A model generated the notes under the pieces. That model had not been told where the DNA came from, searched no databases, and saw nothing but the letters and a program-made list of their open reading frames with translations. Made by a program: the position numbers and the translations under genes. DNA of 17,012 bases, from positions 1-17,012 of the forward strand of contig JACQVL010000338.1 of assembly GCA_016209865.1 (NCBI GenBank), given 5' to 3'. This document shows, one piece after another, positions 6,238-13,412 of this stretch; within the stretch, counting starts at the first letter, position 1; each line of letters opens with the position of its first letter. The stretch is from Candidatus Latescibacterota bacterium. GTDB lineage: Bacteria > JAAXHH01 > JACQVL01.

Positions 6238-7344
6238 TCACGCCTGGCTGAACGCCGACTCGGACACCATCTGCTCTTCCGTATGCCCCGGCTTCCCGCG
6301 CGCTCGGCGCACGTTGATCAATTCCGCCACGATGCTCACCGCGATCTCGTCGGGCGTGTCCGCGTTGATGTCCAGTCCGATCGGCGCGTGAACCCGCTCC
6401 AGCAGGGCGCGGGGAATGCCTTGCGCCTCGAGATGCTTCCACATCAGCGCGACCTTCCGCCGGCTCCCGATCATCCCGATGTACTTCGCCCTCGTCCACA
6501 CCGCCTGCGCGATAATCGGCTGATCCCACTGATGGCCGCGCGTCACCGCCACTAAGTAGGACTGCTCGTCGATCGGCAGTTTCTCGACGATGCCGTCGAA
6601 CTCATCGACGATGAGCTGGTCCGCATCGGGGAACCGCTCCGGACTGGCGAACGCGGGCCGGTCGTCGATGACGATCAGCCGGAACCCGACCGTCTTGGCG
6701 ATCCGGGCGATCGCCCGCGACACATGTCCGGCGCCGAACAGGAAGAGCTGAGGATCGGGGAGAATCGACTCGACGAACACCCGCGCCTCGCCAGTGTCCT
6801 GCTCCACGGTGAAGACCTTCAACAGGTCCTCGCGGATGATCCCGTCCGCTTCCCGGCATACCCTCTCATCGAGCGCCGGGTCGCCCAGCGTCCCGACCGT
6901 CTCCCCGGCCGCTGTCACCAACAGCTTCCGGCCGGCTGCGTGCTCCTCCCCGGCGACGAGCGTGGCGAGCACCCCCGTCCCGCGCGTCTCTTGCAGCCGG
7001 ACGACCGACTCGAGCACGTCGCTCAGCACCCCTGAACAGATCGGTTCCGTGAAGATCTCGACGTTGCCCCCGCAGTTCAACCCGCTCTCACCCGCATGTT
7101 TCTCGGTCAGGATGAACCTCTGGAGGCTCGGCTTGCCCGTCTCCATCACCTGCCGGGCTTCCGACCAGACGTCCGCTTCCAGGCATCCGCCCCCCACCGT
7201 CCCGACGAACGTCCCGTCCTGCCGGACGAGCATCTTCGCTTTCTTGCTCATCGGGAGGGAGCCCTTGCTGGAGACGATCGTGGAGAGGGCCGCCGTCTCC
7301 CCCCGTCCCAGGATGTTCAACACCTCACGAAAGACCGCTTCCAT
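6238..7344 (-). CDS. xdhC: XdhC/CoxF-family molybdenum hydroxylase maturation protein
   Basis: 368 residues with both family halves. The N-terminal XdhC/CoxI domain contains KAKMLVRQDG, VGTVGGGCLEADVW (~47-60) and LNCGGNVEIFTEP (~89-101). The C-terminal Rossmann domain begins FLFGAGHVSRAIARIAK (~201-217) and continues with VIDDRPAFA, TRGHQWD, YIGMIGSRRK and PIGLDI. Family members bind molybdenum cofactor, help to sulfurate it, and insert it into xanthine dehydrogenase or CO-dehydrogenase-type hydroxylases. No such hydroxylase subunit is in the window, so the client is elsewhere. The start ATG at 7344 has GGGA 7 nt upstream. It follows the JAMM gene by 52 nt. The symbol follows family usage; coxI/coxF-type naming would be equally defensible. 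Confidence 0.92.
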   Translation of the reverse strand: MEAVFREVLNILGRGETAALSTIVSSKGSLPMSKKAKMLVRQDGTFVGTVGGGCLEADVWSEARQVMETGKPSLQRFILTEKHAGESGLNCGGNVEIFTEPICSGVLSDVLESVVRLQETRGTGVLATLVAGEEHAAGRKLLVTAAGETVGTLGDPALDERVCREADGIIREDLLKVFTVEQDTGEARVFVESILPDPQLFLFGAGHVSRAIARIAKTVGFRLIVIDDRPAFASPERFPDADQLIVDEFDGIVEKLPIDEQSYLVAVTRGHQWDQPIIAQAVWTRAKYIGMIGSRRKVALMWKHLEAQGIPRALLERVHAPIGLDINADTPDEIAVSIVAELINVRRARGKPGHTEEQMVSESAFSQA

Positions 7345-7385
7345 CGCATCTTCCCATCACTCGCCGACACCGTCTCTTCTTCCAT

Positions 7386-7413
7386 CTGCCCACTGCCTAC
7401 TGCCCACTGCCCG
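7386..7413. repeat. Heptamer array (CTGCCYA) x4 over the JAMM gene end
   Basis: Four 7-bp units in a row: CTGCCCA, CTGCCTA, CTGCCCA, CTGCCCG. The JAMM stop codon (7397-7399) lies in the second unit, so the last few residues of that protein (GSGQ) and its stop are written by the repeat. Confidence 0.8.
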
Positions 7414-7879
7414 TCTTCCCGCCGTTCTGAACCTCCAGTTCCTGAAACTGCTGTTGCTGCTCATCCCAGACGAACGCCCGCATGCCCTGCACGACGCGAT
7501 TGATAACGGAGATGACGAGGTAGAACGGCTCCGGGCGGATCAGGTCGACGAGCGCATGGGTACGATCCTCATCCGAGAAGTAGGCGGGATGATCGGGATG
7601 CGAATGGTAGAACCCGACGACCCGGTCGTCCGGGCTGCTCGTCTCCCCGAAGAAGAGTCGCTCCATATCCTCCTTGCTGAACGTGTACGCCGTCCGGGCA
7701 TCCCGCGGGTACTGGTGCGGGTCGCGCGCATGCAGCTCATTCTGGATGTTGCGGCAGCGGTACGCGACCCAGGACGCCGGGTCGTCTGTCCCGGTCAGGT
7801 ACCCGCAGCACTCAGACGGGTACTCCTCGACCGCATGCACGAACATCTCCTCCCGAACCGCGACAGGCAGAACGATCAT
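7397..7879 (-). CDS. JAMM/Mov34 (JAB domain) zinc metallopeptidase, M67 family
   Basis: 160 residues. The zinc motif HxHx7SxxD is complete: His92, His94, Ser102, Asp105 in YHSHPDHPAY then FSDED. Glu23 in SECCGYLTG is the likely catalytic Glu. The size and the ECCG motif match bacterial Mec-like JAMM proteins, which in known cases cleave a C-terminal Gly-Gly bond or release sulfide or cysteine from small ubiquitin-like sulfur carriers (MoaD/ThiS/CysO). No such carrier gene is in the window. It starts 7 nt after the ferredoxin stop, with GAGAGG close to the ATG. Its neighbours (Fe-S carriers, XdhC) suggest a sulfur or cofactor maturation role, which is inference. The C-terminus ends inside a heptamer array and may be slightly altered. 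It is cytoplasmic. Confidence 0.92.
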   Translation of the reverse strand: MIVLPVAVREEMFVHAVEEYPSECCGYLTGTDDPASWVAYRCRNIQNELHARDPHQYPRDARTAYTFSKEDMERLFFGETSSPDDRVVGFYHSHPDHPAYFSDEDRTHALVDLIRPEPFYLVISVINRVVQGMRAFVWDEQQQQFQELEVQNGGKTGSGQ

Positions 7880-7886
7880 CGCCCTC

Positions 7887-8201
7887 TCACGCCGACTCTA
7901 ACTCCAGCTCCCGGACCCGCGTTGGGAACTCCGGTTCCTTCGGGATCGTCTCCTCATCCGGGTAGACCATCCAGATCGTCTCCCAGGGACATTCGCGGGC
8001 ACAGATCGTGCAGCCGGTGCAGGTATCCTCGTCCACGATGCACACCGGGTTGACCGAGGAGTACACCGGTCCCGGGACCTTGGCGATACACTCGACGGGA
8101 CAGACGACCATACAGACTTCGCATCCCGTGCATCCATCCGTGTCGATAAGCGCCTTCGGCCTGGGCTTCCTGGGTTTGCGTTTGACCGCATCCGCAGCCA
8201 C
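7887..8201 (-). CDS. Dicluster 4Fe-4S ferredoxin
   Basis: 104 residues from a GTG with SD GGAGGG 6 nt upstream. Two cluster motifs are visible: Cys24-x2-Cys27-x2-Cys30-x3-Cys34-Pro and Cys61-x2-Cys64-x2-Cys67-x3-Cys71-Pro. Each Cys-Pro probably completes the partner cluster as in classic 2[4Fe-4S] ferredoxins. Two extra cysteines (38 and 54) lie between them. A basic N-terminal arm (KRKPRKPRPK, 7-16) and an acidic C-terminus are unusual and may guide docking. It is likely an electron acceptor for KorAB, or a delta-like subunit of it. It lies between mrp (19 nt upstream) and the JAMM gene (7 nt downstream). It is cytoplasmic. The fold is firm and the partner inferred. Confidence 0.93.
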   Translation of the reverse strand: MAADAVKRKPRKPRPKALIDTDGCTGCEVCMVVCPVECIAKVPGPVYSSVNPVCIVDEDTCTGCTICARECPWETIWMVYPDEETIPKEPEFPTRVRELELESA

Positions 8202-8220
8202 GGGTCACCCTCCATGGAGT

Positions 8221-9102
8221 TCAACATGAACGGCTTGATTCAGGTTCCTTCTTTGGAAGCTCGATCTGTACGGCGTCAGGCCCGGTGAGCGTGACCACAC
8301 TCACCCGCGCGGCTAAGTTGCCGGCGATCTCCCGGAAGGCCAGGGCGAGCGAGGAATCCGGGTTGGCCACGACGATCGGCCGGCCTTCATCCCCCCCGAC
8401 GCGGACACGAGGGTCGAGAGGAATCTCGCCTAAGAACGGCAGGTCTAATTCCTCACTCGCCGCACGGCCGCCGCCATGGCTGAAGATGTCCGTCCGTTCC
8501 CCGCACCGCGGGCAGAGAAAATAGCTCATATTCTCGACCACCCCTAAGATGGGCACGTTCACCCGGCGGAACATCGTGATGCACTTCCGGACGTCCGCCA
8601 GGGCGACTTCCTGGGGGGTGGTGACGATGACCGCGCCGGTGAGGGGGGCGGACTGGGCCAGCGTCAGGGAGGCATCCCCGGTGCCGGGCGGGAGGTCGAT
8701 GATCAAGTAGTCGAGGTCACCCCAGTCGACCCCGCTCAGGAATCGCTGGATCATCTTGCCGACGAGCGGCCCCCGGTAGATGATCGCGTCCGACTCTCCG
8801 GCGACGAACCCCACGGAGACGAGCCGGACGCCGTACTGGACGGGCGGCGTGATCTTCCCCGTCTCACTCCGCTCCAGGGCCTGCTTGATCCCCATCATGA
8901 TCGGGATGTTCGGGCCGTAGATATCCCCATCGAGCAGGCCGACGGACGCGCCCGTCTCCGCTAAGGCCACGGCGACGTTGACGCTGACGGTCGATTTCCC
9001 CACCCCACCCTTGCCGCTGGCCACCGCGATCGCGTGGCGGACGGTCGGGATCGTGCTCCGGTCCGATGTCGCGGCAAGCCCACGAGGCACTGTCGCCCCC
9101 AT
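8221..9102 (-). CDS. mrp: Mrp/ApbC (Nbp35-type) Fe-S cluster carrier P-loop ATPase
   Basis: 293 residues from the ATG at 9102, chosen because GGAGG lies 5 nt upstream. A GTG at 9114 is in frame but would overlap that SD. The deviant Walker A GKGGVGKST is at residues 30-38. LLDGDIYGPNIP, the Walker B-like LIIDLPPGTGD, TTPQEVAL and the cluster-binding CPRC (197-200) are all present. These features define the Mrp/ApbC branch, which binds a bridging 4Fe-4S cluster in a dimer and transfers it to apoproteins. The N-terminal MIP18 domain of longer homologues is absent. A short C-terminal extension ends in Cys. The gene lies between erpA and a ferredoxin, so the likely clients are the ferredoxin, KorAB and NadA. 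It is cytoplasmic. Confidence 0.95.
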   Translation of the reverse strand: MGATVPRGLAATSDRSTIPTVRHAIAVASGKGGVGKSTVSVNVAVALAETGASVGLLDGDIYGPNIPIMMGIKQALERSETGKITPPVQYGVRLVSVGFVAGESDAIIYRGPLVGKMIQRFLSGVDWGDLDYLIIDLPPGTGDASLTLAQSAPLTGAVIVTTPQEVALADVRKCITMFRRVNVPILGVVENMSYFLCPRCGERTDIFSHGGGRAASEELDLPFLGEIPLDPRVRVGGDEGRPIVVANPDSSLALAFREIAGNLAARVSVVTLTGPDAVQIELPKKEPESSRSC

Positions 9103-9122
9103 CCGCACCTCCACTAAAACGG

Positions 9123-9164
9123 CAGGGGGAGACCGTCGTCTACCTGTGGCCGGACCTCCCCCTG
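9123..9164 (-). other. Strong hairpin between erpA and mrp
   Basis: Perfect 9-bp arms CAGGGGGAG (9123-9131) and CTCCCCCTG (9156-9164) enclose 24 nt. On the minus strand the 3' arm is followed by CCGTTTTAG. This could be a weak terminator, an RNA-processing site or a stabiliser that sets different levels for korAB-erpA and mrp onward. The U-run is too short for a confident terminator call. Confidence 0.45.
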
Positions 9165-9175
9165 TGCCTCGACGA

Positions 9176-9499
9176 TTAGACGTGGAACGATTCCCCGCAC
9201 CCGCAGGTCCCTTTGGCGTTCGGGTTGTTGATCTTGAACCCGGCCCCCATCAGGCCTTCGACGTAGTCCAGCTCAGACCCCATCAAATAGATGGCGCTCT
9301 TCATGTCGACGAACACCCGCACCCCGTGCGCCTCGATCACGCGATCGGCCTCGCTGGCCTCTTTATCGAACGCCAGCCGGTACTGAAACCCCGAGCACCC
9401 CCCGCCCATGATCATCATCCGGAGGCCATACTCAGGATGGCCCTGATCGGTCAGCATCGTTCTGATCTTCTCGGCGGCGGTTTCGGTGACGGTAACCAT
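9176..9499 (-). CDS. erpA: A-type iron-sulfur cluster carrier, ErpA/IscA family
   Basis: 107 residues, normal for the family. The three conserved cysteines are Cys35 in GGGCSGFQY and Cys99 and Cys101 in the C-terminal GTCGCGESF. It accepts an Fe-S cluster and inserts it into apoenzymes in the cytoplasm. The ATG at 9499 has an excellent SD, AAGGAGG, 8 nt upstream. It lies 75 nt below korB and above mrp, which places a cluster carrier beside two 4Fe-4S enzymes. ErpA, IscA, SufA and HesB-type proteins cannot be separated safely by sequence alone, so the symbol is a best guess. Confidence 0.92.
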   Translation of the reverse strand: MVTVTETAAEKIRTMLTDQGHPEYGLRMMIMGGGCSGFQYRLAFDKEASEADRVIEAHGVRVFVDMKSAIYLMGSELDYVEGLMGAGFKINNPNAKGTCGCGESFHV

Positions 9500-9519
9500 A
9501 CAGGATTCCTCCTTCTATC

Positions 9520-9547
9520 GATTGCGAATCGTGGATTGCGGATTGAG
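9520..9547. repeat. Heptamer array (GATTGCG) x4 between korB and erpA
   Basis: Units GATTGCG, AATCGTG, GATTGCG, GATTGAG run without gaps. The second is the most diverged. It fills much of the 75-nt gap and stops 13 nt before the erpA SD region. Confidence 0.6.
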
Positions 9548-9574
9548 ACCCCCGTTGCTGACGAGACAGCCGGC

Positions 9575-10474
9575 CTACATGAATTCTCGGATGAGCTCCG
9601 CGCCTTGCTCGGCGGTCAGGCCGAGCGGCAGCTTGGCGAGCGGGCCCTGCTTGAGCGCCAGGTCGCCGTCCTCGTACGTCGGCCGGTCGATCTGGTAGAC
9701 GACGCCCAAGGGAATCTGGGCGCCCCACTCGTACGCCTTCTGGAGCGCCCCGTGGAAGTCCGTCTTCTCGTACTCGCCCTCTTCTAATTTGTACACCCGC
9801 TCCTTGAACCAGGCGTAAGAGTTGATCTTGTTGTACGTCACACACGGGCTGAACACATCGACGAGCGAGAACCCTTTGTGCTGGATCGCCTGCGCGATCA
9901 CGTCCGTCATGTGCTTCGCTTCCCCGGAGAAGGCGCGCGCCACGAACGTCGCGCCGCTGACCAGGGCGAGGGCGAGCGGGTTGAGGGGCATCTCGATGTT
10001 GCCGTTCGGGGTCGACTTCGTTTTATGGCCGATCTCCGTCGTCGGGGAGGCCTGGCCGGTCGTCAGGCCGTAGATCTGGTTGTCCATCACGAGGTACGTC
10101 AGGTTCAGGTTCCGCCGCATCGCATGGATGAAATGCCCCACTCCGATCCCGTACCCGTCGCCATCCCCGCCCGTGACGACGACGTGCAGGCCATGATTCC
10201 CCAGCGCCGCGCCGGTGGCGACAGCGATCGCCCGGCCGTGGATGCTATGGAACCCGTATGCGTTGAAGAACCCGGGCAGGTTGGACGAACAGCCGATCCC
10301 GGACACGACGAGGACGTCTTTGGGCTGGATGCCGAGTTTCGCCGTCGCGCCCTGGAGCGCCCGCAACACCCCGAAGTCCCCGCATCCCGGACACCAGTCC
10401 GGCTCGACCATGCCTTTAAACAACTCAACCGGCAGCTCAACGCGCGGTTCAGCGACCGTTTCGACTTGTGCCAT
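9575..10474 (-). CDS. korB: 2-oxoacid:ferredoxin oxidoreductase beta subunit, probably 2-oxoglutarate specific
   Basis: 299 residues. It is the thiamine diphosphate and 4Fe-4S subunit. Cys28 and Cys31 in DWCPGCGDFG, Cys62 in GIGCSSN and Cys211 in SPCVTYN are the usual cluster ligands. GGDGDGYGIG (102-111) and MDNQIYGLTTGQ (130-141) form the TPP/Mg2+ site. The enzyme interconverts 2-oxoglutarate plus CoA with succinyl-CoA, CO2 and reduced ferredoxin; neighbouring isocitrate dehydrogenase is the argument for 2-oxoglutarate over pyruvate. The ATG at 10474 lies 26 nt inside korA, with SD AAGGAG 7 nt upstream, so translation is likely coupled. It is cytoplasmic. The family is certain and the substrate likely. 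Confidence 0.94.
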   Translation of the reverse strand: MAQVETVAEPRVELPVELFKGMVEPDWCPGCGDFGVLRALQGATAKLGIQPKDVLVVSGIGCSSNLPGFFNAYGFHSIHGRAIAVATGAALGNHGLHVVVTGGDGDGYGIGVGHFIHAMRRNLNLTYLVMDNQIYGLTTGQASPTTEIGHKTKSTPNGNIEMPLNPLALALVSGATFVARAFSGEAKHMTDVIAQAIQHKGFSLVDVFSPCVTYNKINSYAWFKERVYKLEEGEYEKTDFHGALQKAYEWGAQIPLGVVYQIDRPTYEDGDLALKQGPLAKLPLGLTAEQGAELIREFM

Positions 10475-12230
10475 TGAGAATCTCCTTCACATGGTTCACG
10501 ATATAGAGCGGCTCCATCGGCTCCCCGTCGTATTTCAGGATCGTGGCGTCCGGGCTGATCCCGGTCTCCGCCCGGATGTGACGGCCGAGCTGGCCGGTGA
10601 AATTCTGTTCGACCAGGACCTTCAGCTTGCAAGAGTTGAGGATGGTTGCGACCTCATCCGTATGGAACGGGACGAGGTACTTAATCTGGAGGTTGTTCGT
10701 CTTGATCCCTTCCTGGGCGAGCAGGGCGATCGCGTCCCAGATCACCCCTTGCGTCGACCCCCAACTGATGAACGTGATGTCCGCGTCCGCCGGCCCGTGC
10801 AGCGTGGGCGCGGGCAGGTTGCGCAGGAGGCCCTCCAGCTTCCGCATCCGTTTCTGCATCATCTTGATGCGCATCAGCGGGTCGGTATACACGTCGCTGA
10901 TGAGGATGCTGCGCTCGTCGTGCTCGTCGGACGCGCCGACGAACATGTTGCCGGCATCCCCCGGCAGGCTCCGCGGAGAGATCCCCGACTCGGTCACCAG
11001 GTACCGCTTATACTCCCCGTTGCCGTTCTCATTCGGTTCCGCCAGTTCACCCCGGTCGATCGTGACGTTGAAGTCGAACGCCTCCGGGTCGGCGGTCTCG
11101 TTATGCTCGGACAGGAGCAGGTCGGAGATGATCGTGACGGGAAGCTGGTACTTCTCTGCCATCTGAAACGCCTCGACCGTCGTGTTATACGTATCGACCA
11201 GGTCGGCCGGGGCGACGATCATCCGGGGGTACTCGCCCTGAGACGCCCCGAACACCTGGTTCAGGTCGCCCTGCTCCGTCTTTGTCGGCAGGCCGGTCGA
11301 CGGCCCGCCCCGCTGCACCTCAAGGATGACGACCGGGACTTCCGCCATCCCGGCCATCCCGATGGCTTCGGTCATCAACGCATACCCCCCGCCGGACGTC
11401 CCGCACATCGCCCGCACACCCACGTGTCCGGCGCCGATGGCCATGTTCACGACCGCGAGCTCATCCTCCGCCTGCTTCACGCACACCCCGTACTCGGCCG
11501 CGTGGCTGGCCATGAAGTGGAGGAGGGACGACGCCGGGGTCATGGGGTAGGCGGAGTAGAACCGGCAGCCGGCCATCAGGGCGCCGATCCCGATCGTCTC
11601 GTTGCCCGTCAGGACGGGGCGGGACTTGCGGCTGTACGTCCATCGGTAGTCCATCGCCGGATGGTTGGCCTTCGCGTACTCGTACCCGGCTAAGGCTAAG
11701 TCGACGTTCTGGGAGATGACCGCCTGCCCCTTCCGGGCGAAGATTTCCTCGTACATCTTGTTGAGCGTCTCCAGGTCGAGCTGGAGCAGCCAGATGAGCG
11801 CGCCGAGCAGGACGGTGTTCTGCATCACCGTATCCAGTCGCACCCCGTACCGGTCGGCGACCGTCTTCATCAGGTCCTTGATCGGGATGGGGACAGCCCG
11901 GACGCCCGGCTTGAAGACGCTCTCGTCCACGTGGAGCTTGTCGCCGTTGTAGATGATCACCCCGTGCTCGTTCACTTCGGCGGCGTGTTGATCGATCGTA
12001 TCCTGGTTGAGCGCGATCATCGCGTTCAACTGATCGCCGGGTGAGTAGACCTTCTCCTCGGCGGCCCGGATTCGCAGCCAGATGTGCCCGCCCCGGATGA
12101 CCGACTGGTAACTATTATAGGCATACATGTGGAGGCCGAGCCGGGCATACGCGCGCGCGAACGTGTCGCCCGTCTTGTCGATCCCGTCGCCGGCCGCTCC
12201 ACCGACTCCGACCGTCACTTCTTGCGCCAT
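10449..12230 (-). CDS. korA: 2-oxoacid:ferredoxin oxidoreductase alpha subunit (gamma-alpha fusion), KorA type
   Basis: 593 residues from the ATG at 12230, which has GAGGG 9 nt upstream. An ATG at 12239 touches that SD and is less likely. The N-terminal ~190 residues are the gamma domain (VGVGGAAGDGIDKTGD, then SYQSVIRGGHIWLRIR). The alpha/pyrimidine-binding domain follows from ~209 (GNETIGIGALMAGCRFYSA, then YPMTPAS), with EDELAVVNMAIGA, MCGTSGGGYALM and RGGPSTGLPTKTEQGDL. The C-terminal third has the transketolase-C-like region (ITFISWGSTQGV, then VLVEQNFTGQLGR). This two-gene layout is that of KorAB enzymes, which need a separate ferredoxin. It lies 44 nt below isocitrate dehydrogenase, whose product is its presumed substrate. 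It may run oxidatively or in a reductive TCA cycle; the sequence does not decide. Confidence 0.94.
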   Translation of the reverse strand: MAQEVTVGVGGAAGDGIDKTGDTFARAYARLGLHMYAYNSYQSVIRGGHIWLRIRAAEEKVYSPGDQLNAMIALNQDTIDQHAAEVNEHGVIIYNGDKLHVDESVFKPGVRAVPIPIKDLMKTVADRYGVRLDTVMQNTVLLGALIWLLQLDLETLNKMYEEIFARKGQAVISQNVDLALAGYEYAKANHPAMDYRWTYSRKSRPVLTGNETIGIGALMAGCRFYSAYPMTPASSLLHFMASHAAEYGVCVKQAEDELAVVNMAIGAGHVGVRAMCGTSGGGYALMTEAIGMAGMAEVPVVILEVQRGGPSTGLPTKTEQGDLNQVFGASQGEYPRMIVAPADLVDTYNTTVEAFQMAEKYQLPVTIISDLLLSEHNETADPEAFDFNVTIDRGELAEPNENGNGEYKRYLVTESGISPRSLPGDAGNMFVGASDEHDERSILISDVYTDPLMRIKMMQKRMRKLEGLLRNLPAPTLHGPADADITFISWGSTQGVIWDAIALLAQEGIKTNNLQIKYLVPFHTDEVATILNSCKLKVLVEQNFTGQLGRHIRAETGISPDATILKYDGEPMEPLYIVNHVKEILNGTSRNGR

Positions 12231-12274
12231 GGAGATCATCCCTCACGAAGGTTAAGGTGAATGACTCTTCCGTT

Positions 12275-13303
12275 CTACTCGAACGCGGCGATCACCGCAT
12301 CCGCGAACGCCTCAGTCGTCGCCTGACCGCCTAAGTCGGGCGTACGGACGCGTCCCTCCTGCAACACCCGGTCGACTCCTCGCTGTATCCGTTGAGCGGC
12401 GGCGTCTTCGCCAAGATGGCGCAAGAGCAACCCGCCTGAGAGGATCACGGCCGTCGGGTTGGCGATGCCCTTCCCGGCGATCTGGGGCGCGCTCCCGTGA
12501 ACCGCTTCGAAGACCGCGCACGTCTCGCCGATGTTCGCCCCCGGTACCACCCCTAACCCGCCGACTAATCCGCTGCAGATCTCAGAAACGATGTCCCCGT
12601 AGAGGTTCTCCAACAGCAGCAGGTCGAACTGGTACGGGTTCAGGACGAGCTGCATGCACAGGTTATCGATGATGATCTCGTCGTACGTGATGTCCGGGTG
12701 CTCGCGCGCAACTTTCCGGGTGCATTCGAGGAACAGTCCATCACTGAGCTTCATGATGTTCGCTTTATGCACCGCCGTAATCTTGGAGCGTCCCTCCAGT
12801 CGCGCGTACTCAAACGCAAACCGGGCGATCCGCAACACGGCCCGCTCGGTCACGATCTTCAGGCTCTCGATCACCCCCGGGACGACGCGATGCTCGATCC
12901 CCGAATACAGTCCCTCCGTATTCTCCCGGACGACCACCAGGTCGATAGCCTCGTACCGTGACGGCACGCCGGGCAAGCTCTTGACCGGCCGCAGGCAGGC
13001 GTACAGGTCGAGCGCCTTGCGTAACGTCACGTTCGGGCTGGTATACCCGCCCCCGATCGGGGTCGTCAACGGCCCTTTCAGCCCCACCCCGTTCCGGCGG
13101 ATCGACTGGAGCACGGCCTCCGGGATCGTCTCCCCATACTTCATCAGCACTTCCGCGCCCGCTTCCACCCGTTCCCACCGCACCCCCACCCCGGTCGCAT
13201 CGATCACCCGGACGGCCGCGGCCGTGACCTCCGGCCCAATCCCGTCCCCAGGAATGAGGGTGACATCGTAGCCCATCGCACGCGGTTCCCCGATCGGAGT
13301 CAT
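12275..13303 (-). CDS. NAD-type isocitrate dehydrogenase (IDH3/IPMDH-like family)
   Basis: 342 residues, in the size range of the short isocitrate/isopropylmalate dehydrogenase family. Landmarks are LIPGDGIGPEV (16-26), SPNVTLRKALDLY with the substrate-loop Ser89, CLRPVKSLPGV, VVVRENTEGLYSGIEH (123-138), the catalytic-lysine region ITAVHKANIMK, ENLYGDIVSEICSGLVGGLG and HGSAPQIAGKGIANPTA. The RENTEGLYSGIEH form favours isocitrate over 3-isopropylmalate, and the size resembles NAD-linked enzymes; homoisocitrate dehydrogenase is the main alternative. The ATG at 13303 has AGGA 9 nt upstream and a leader of about 27 nt from the promoter. An ATG at 13276, preceded by GGGGAA, is possible. It is the first gene of the central operon. 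Confidence 0.9.
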   Translation of the reverse strand: MTPIGEPRAMGYDVTLIPGDGIGPEVTAAAVRVIDATGVGVRWERVEAGAEVLMKYGETIPEAVLQSIRRNGVGLKGPLTTPIGGGYTSPNVTLRKALDLYACLRPVKSLPGVPSRYEAIDLVVVRENTEGLYSGIEHRVVPGVIESLKIVTERAVLRIARFAFEYARLEGRSKITAVHKANIMKLSDGLFLECTRKVAREHPDITYDEIIIDNLCMQLVLNPYQFDLLLLENLYGDIVSEICSGLVGGLGVVPGANIGETCAVFEAVHGSAPQIAGKGIANPTAVILSGGLLLRHLGEDAAAQRIQRGVDRVLQEGRVRTPDLGGQATTEAFADAVIAAFE

Positions 13304-13336
13304 GACCGGTCGTCCTGGTTATTCTAAACCTATCAT

Positions 13337-13365
13337 AATATAATTCGCCATTCTGTGTCTGTCAA
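13337..13365 (-). promoter_or_regulatory. Strong sigma-70 promoter of the idh-kor-nadA operon
   Basis: On the minus strand TTGACA (13360-13365) and TATATT (13337-13342) are separated by exactly 17 nt. The -35 is perfect and the -10 matches five of six. Transcription should begin near 13330, leaving about 27 nt before the ATG at 13303. The AT-rich stretch contrasts with the GC-rich flanks. It separates the envelope genes from the metabolic operon. No terminator for the upstream lipoprotein gene is evident. Confidence 0.8.
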
Positions 13366-13412
13366 TCTGAAAATCTTTCACCGCTGTTCGCTTTCTGTCC
13401 CGAACCCCGAGT

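Noticed and set aside
6227-6529. N-terminal extension of the SDR protein by about 100 residues
   Set aside because: It lies wholly within xdhC in another frame and has no SDR homology. A GTG with a good SD at 6226 gives the normal family length.
6794-8053. 419-codon open frame on the plus strand across xdhC and the JAMM gene
   Set aside because: It runs through two antisense genes with complete family motifs and a non-coding gap, and its own translation is Ser/Pro/Arg-rich filler.
10215-11693. 492-codon open frame on the plus strand across korA
   Set aside because: It is antisense to well-supported korA codons. Its Arg/His/Asp-rich, low-complexity translation is typical of a GC-rich shadow frame.
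12275-13303. 3-isopropylmalate dehydrogenase (leuB)
   Set aside because: The substrate-loop region SPNVTLRKALDLY and RENTEGLYSGIEH fit isocitrate enzymes better. The neighbours are KorAB, not leucine genes.
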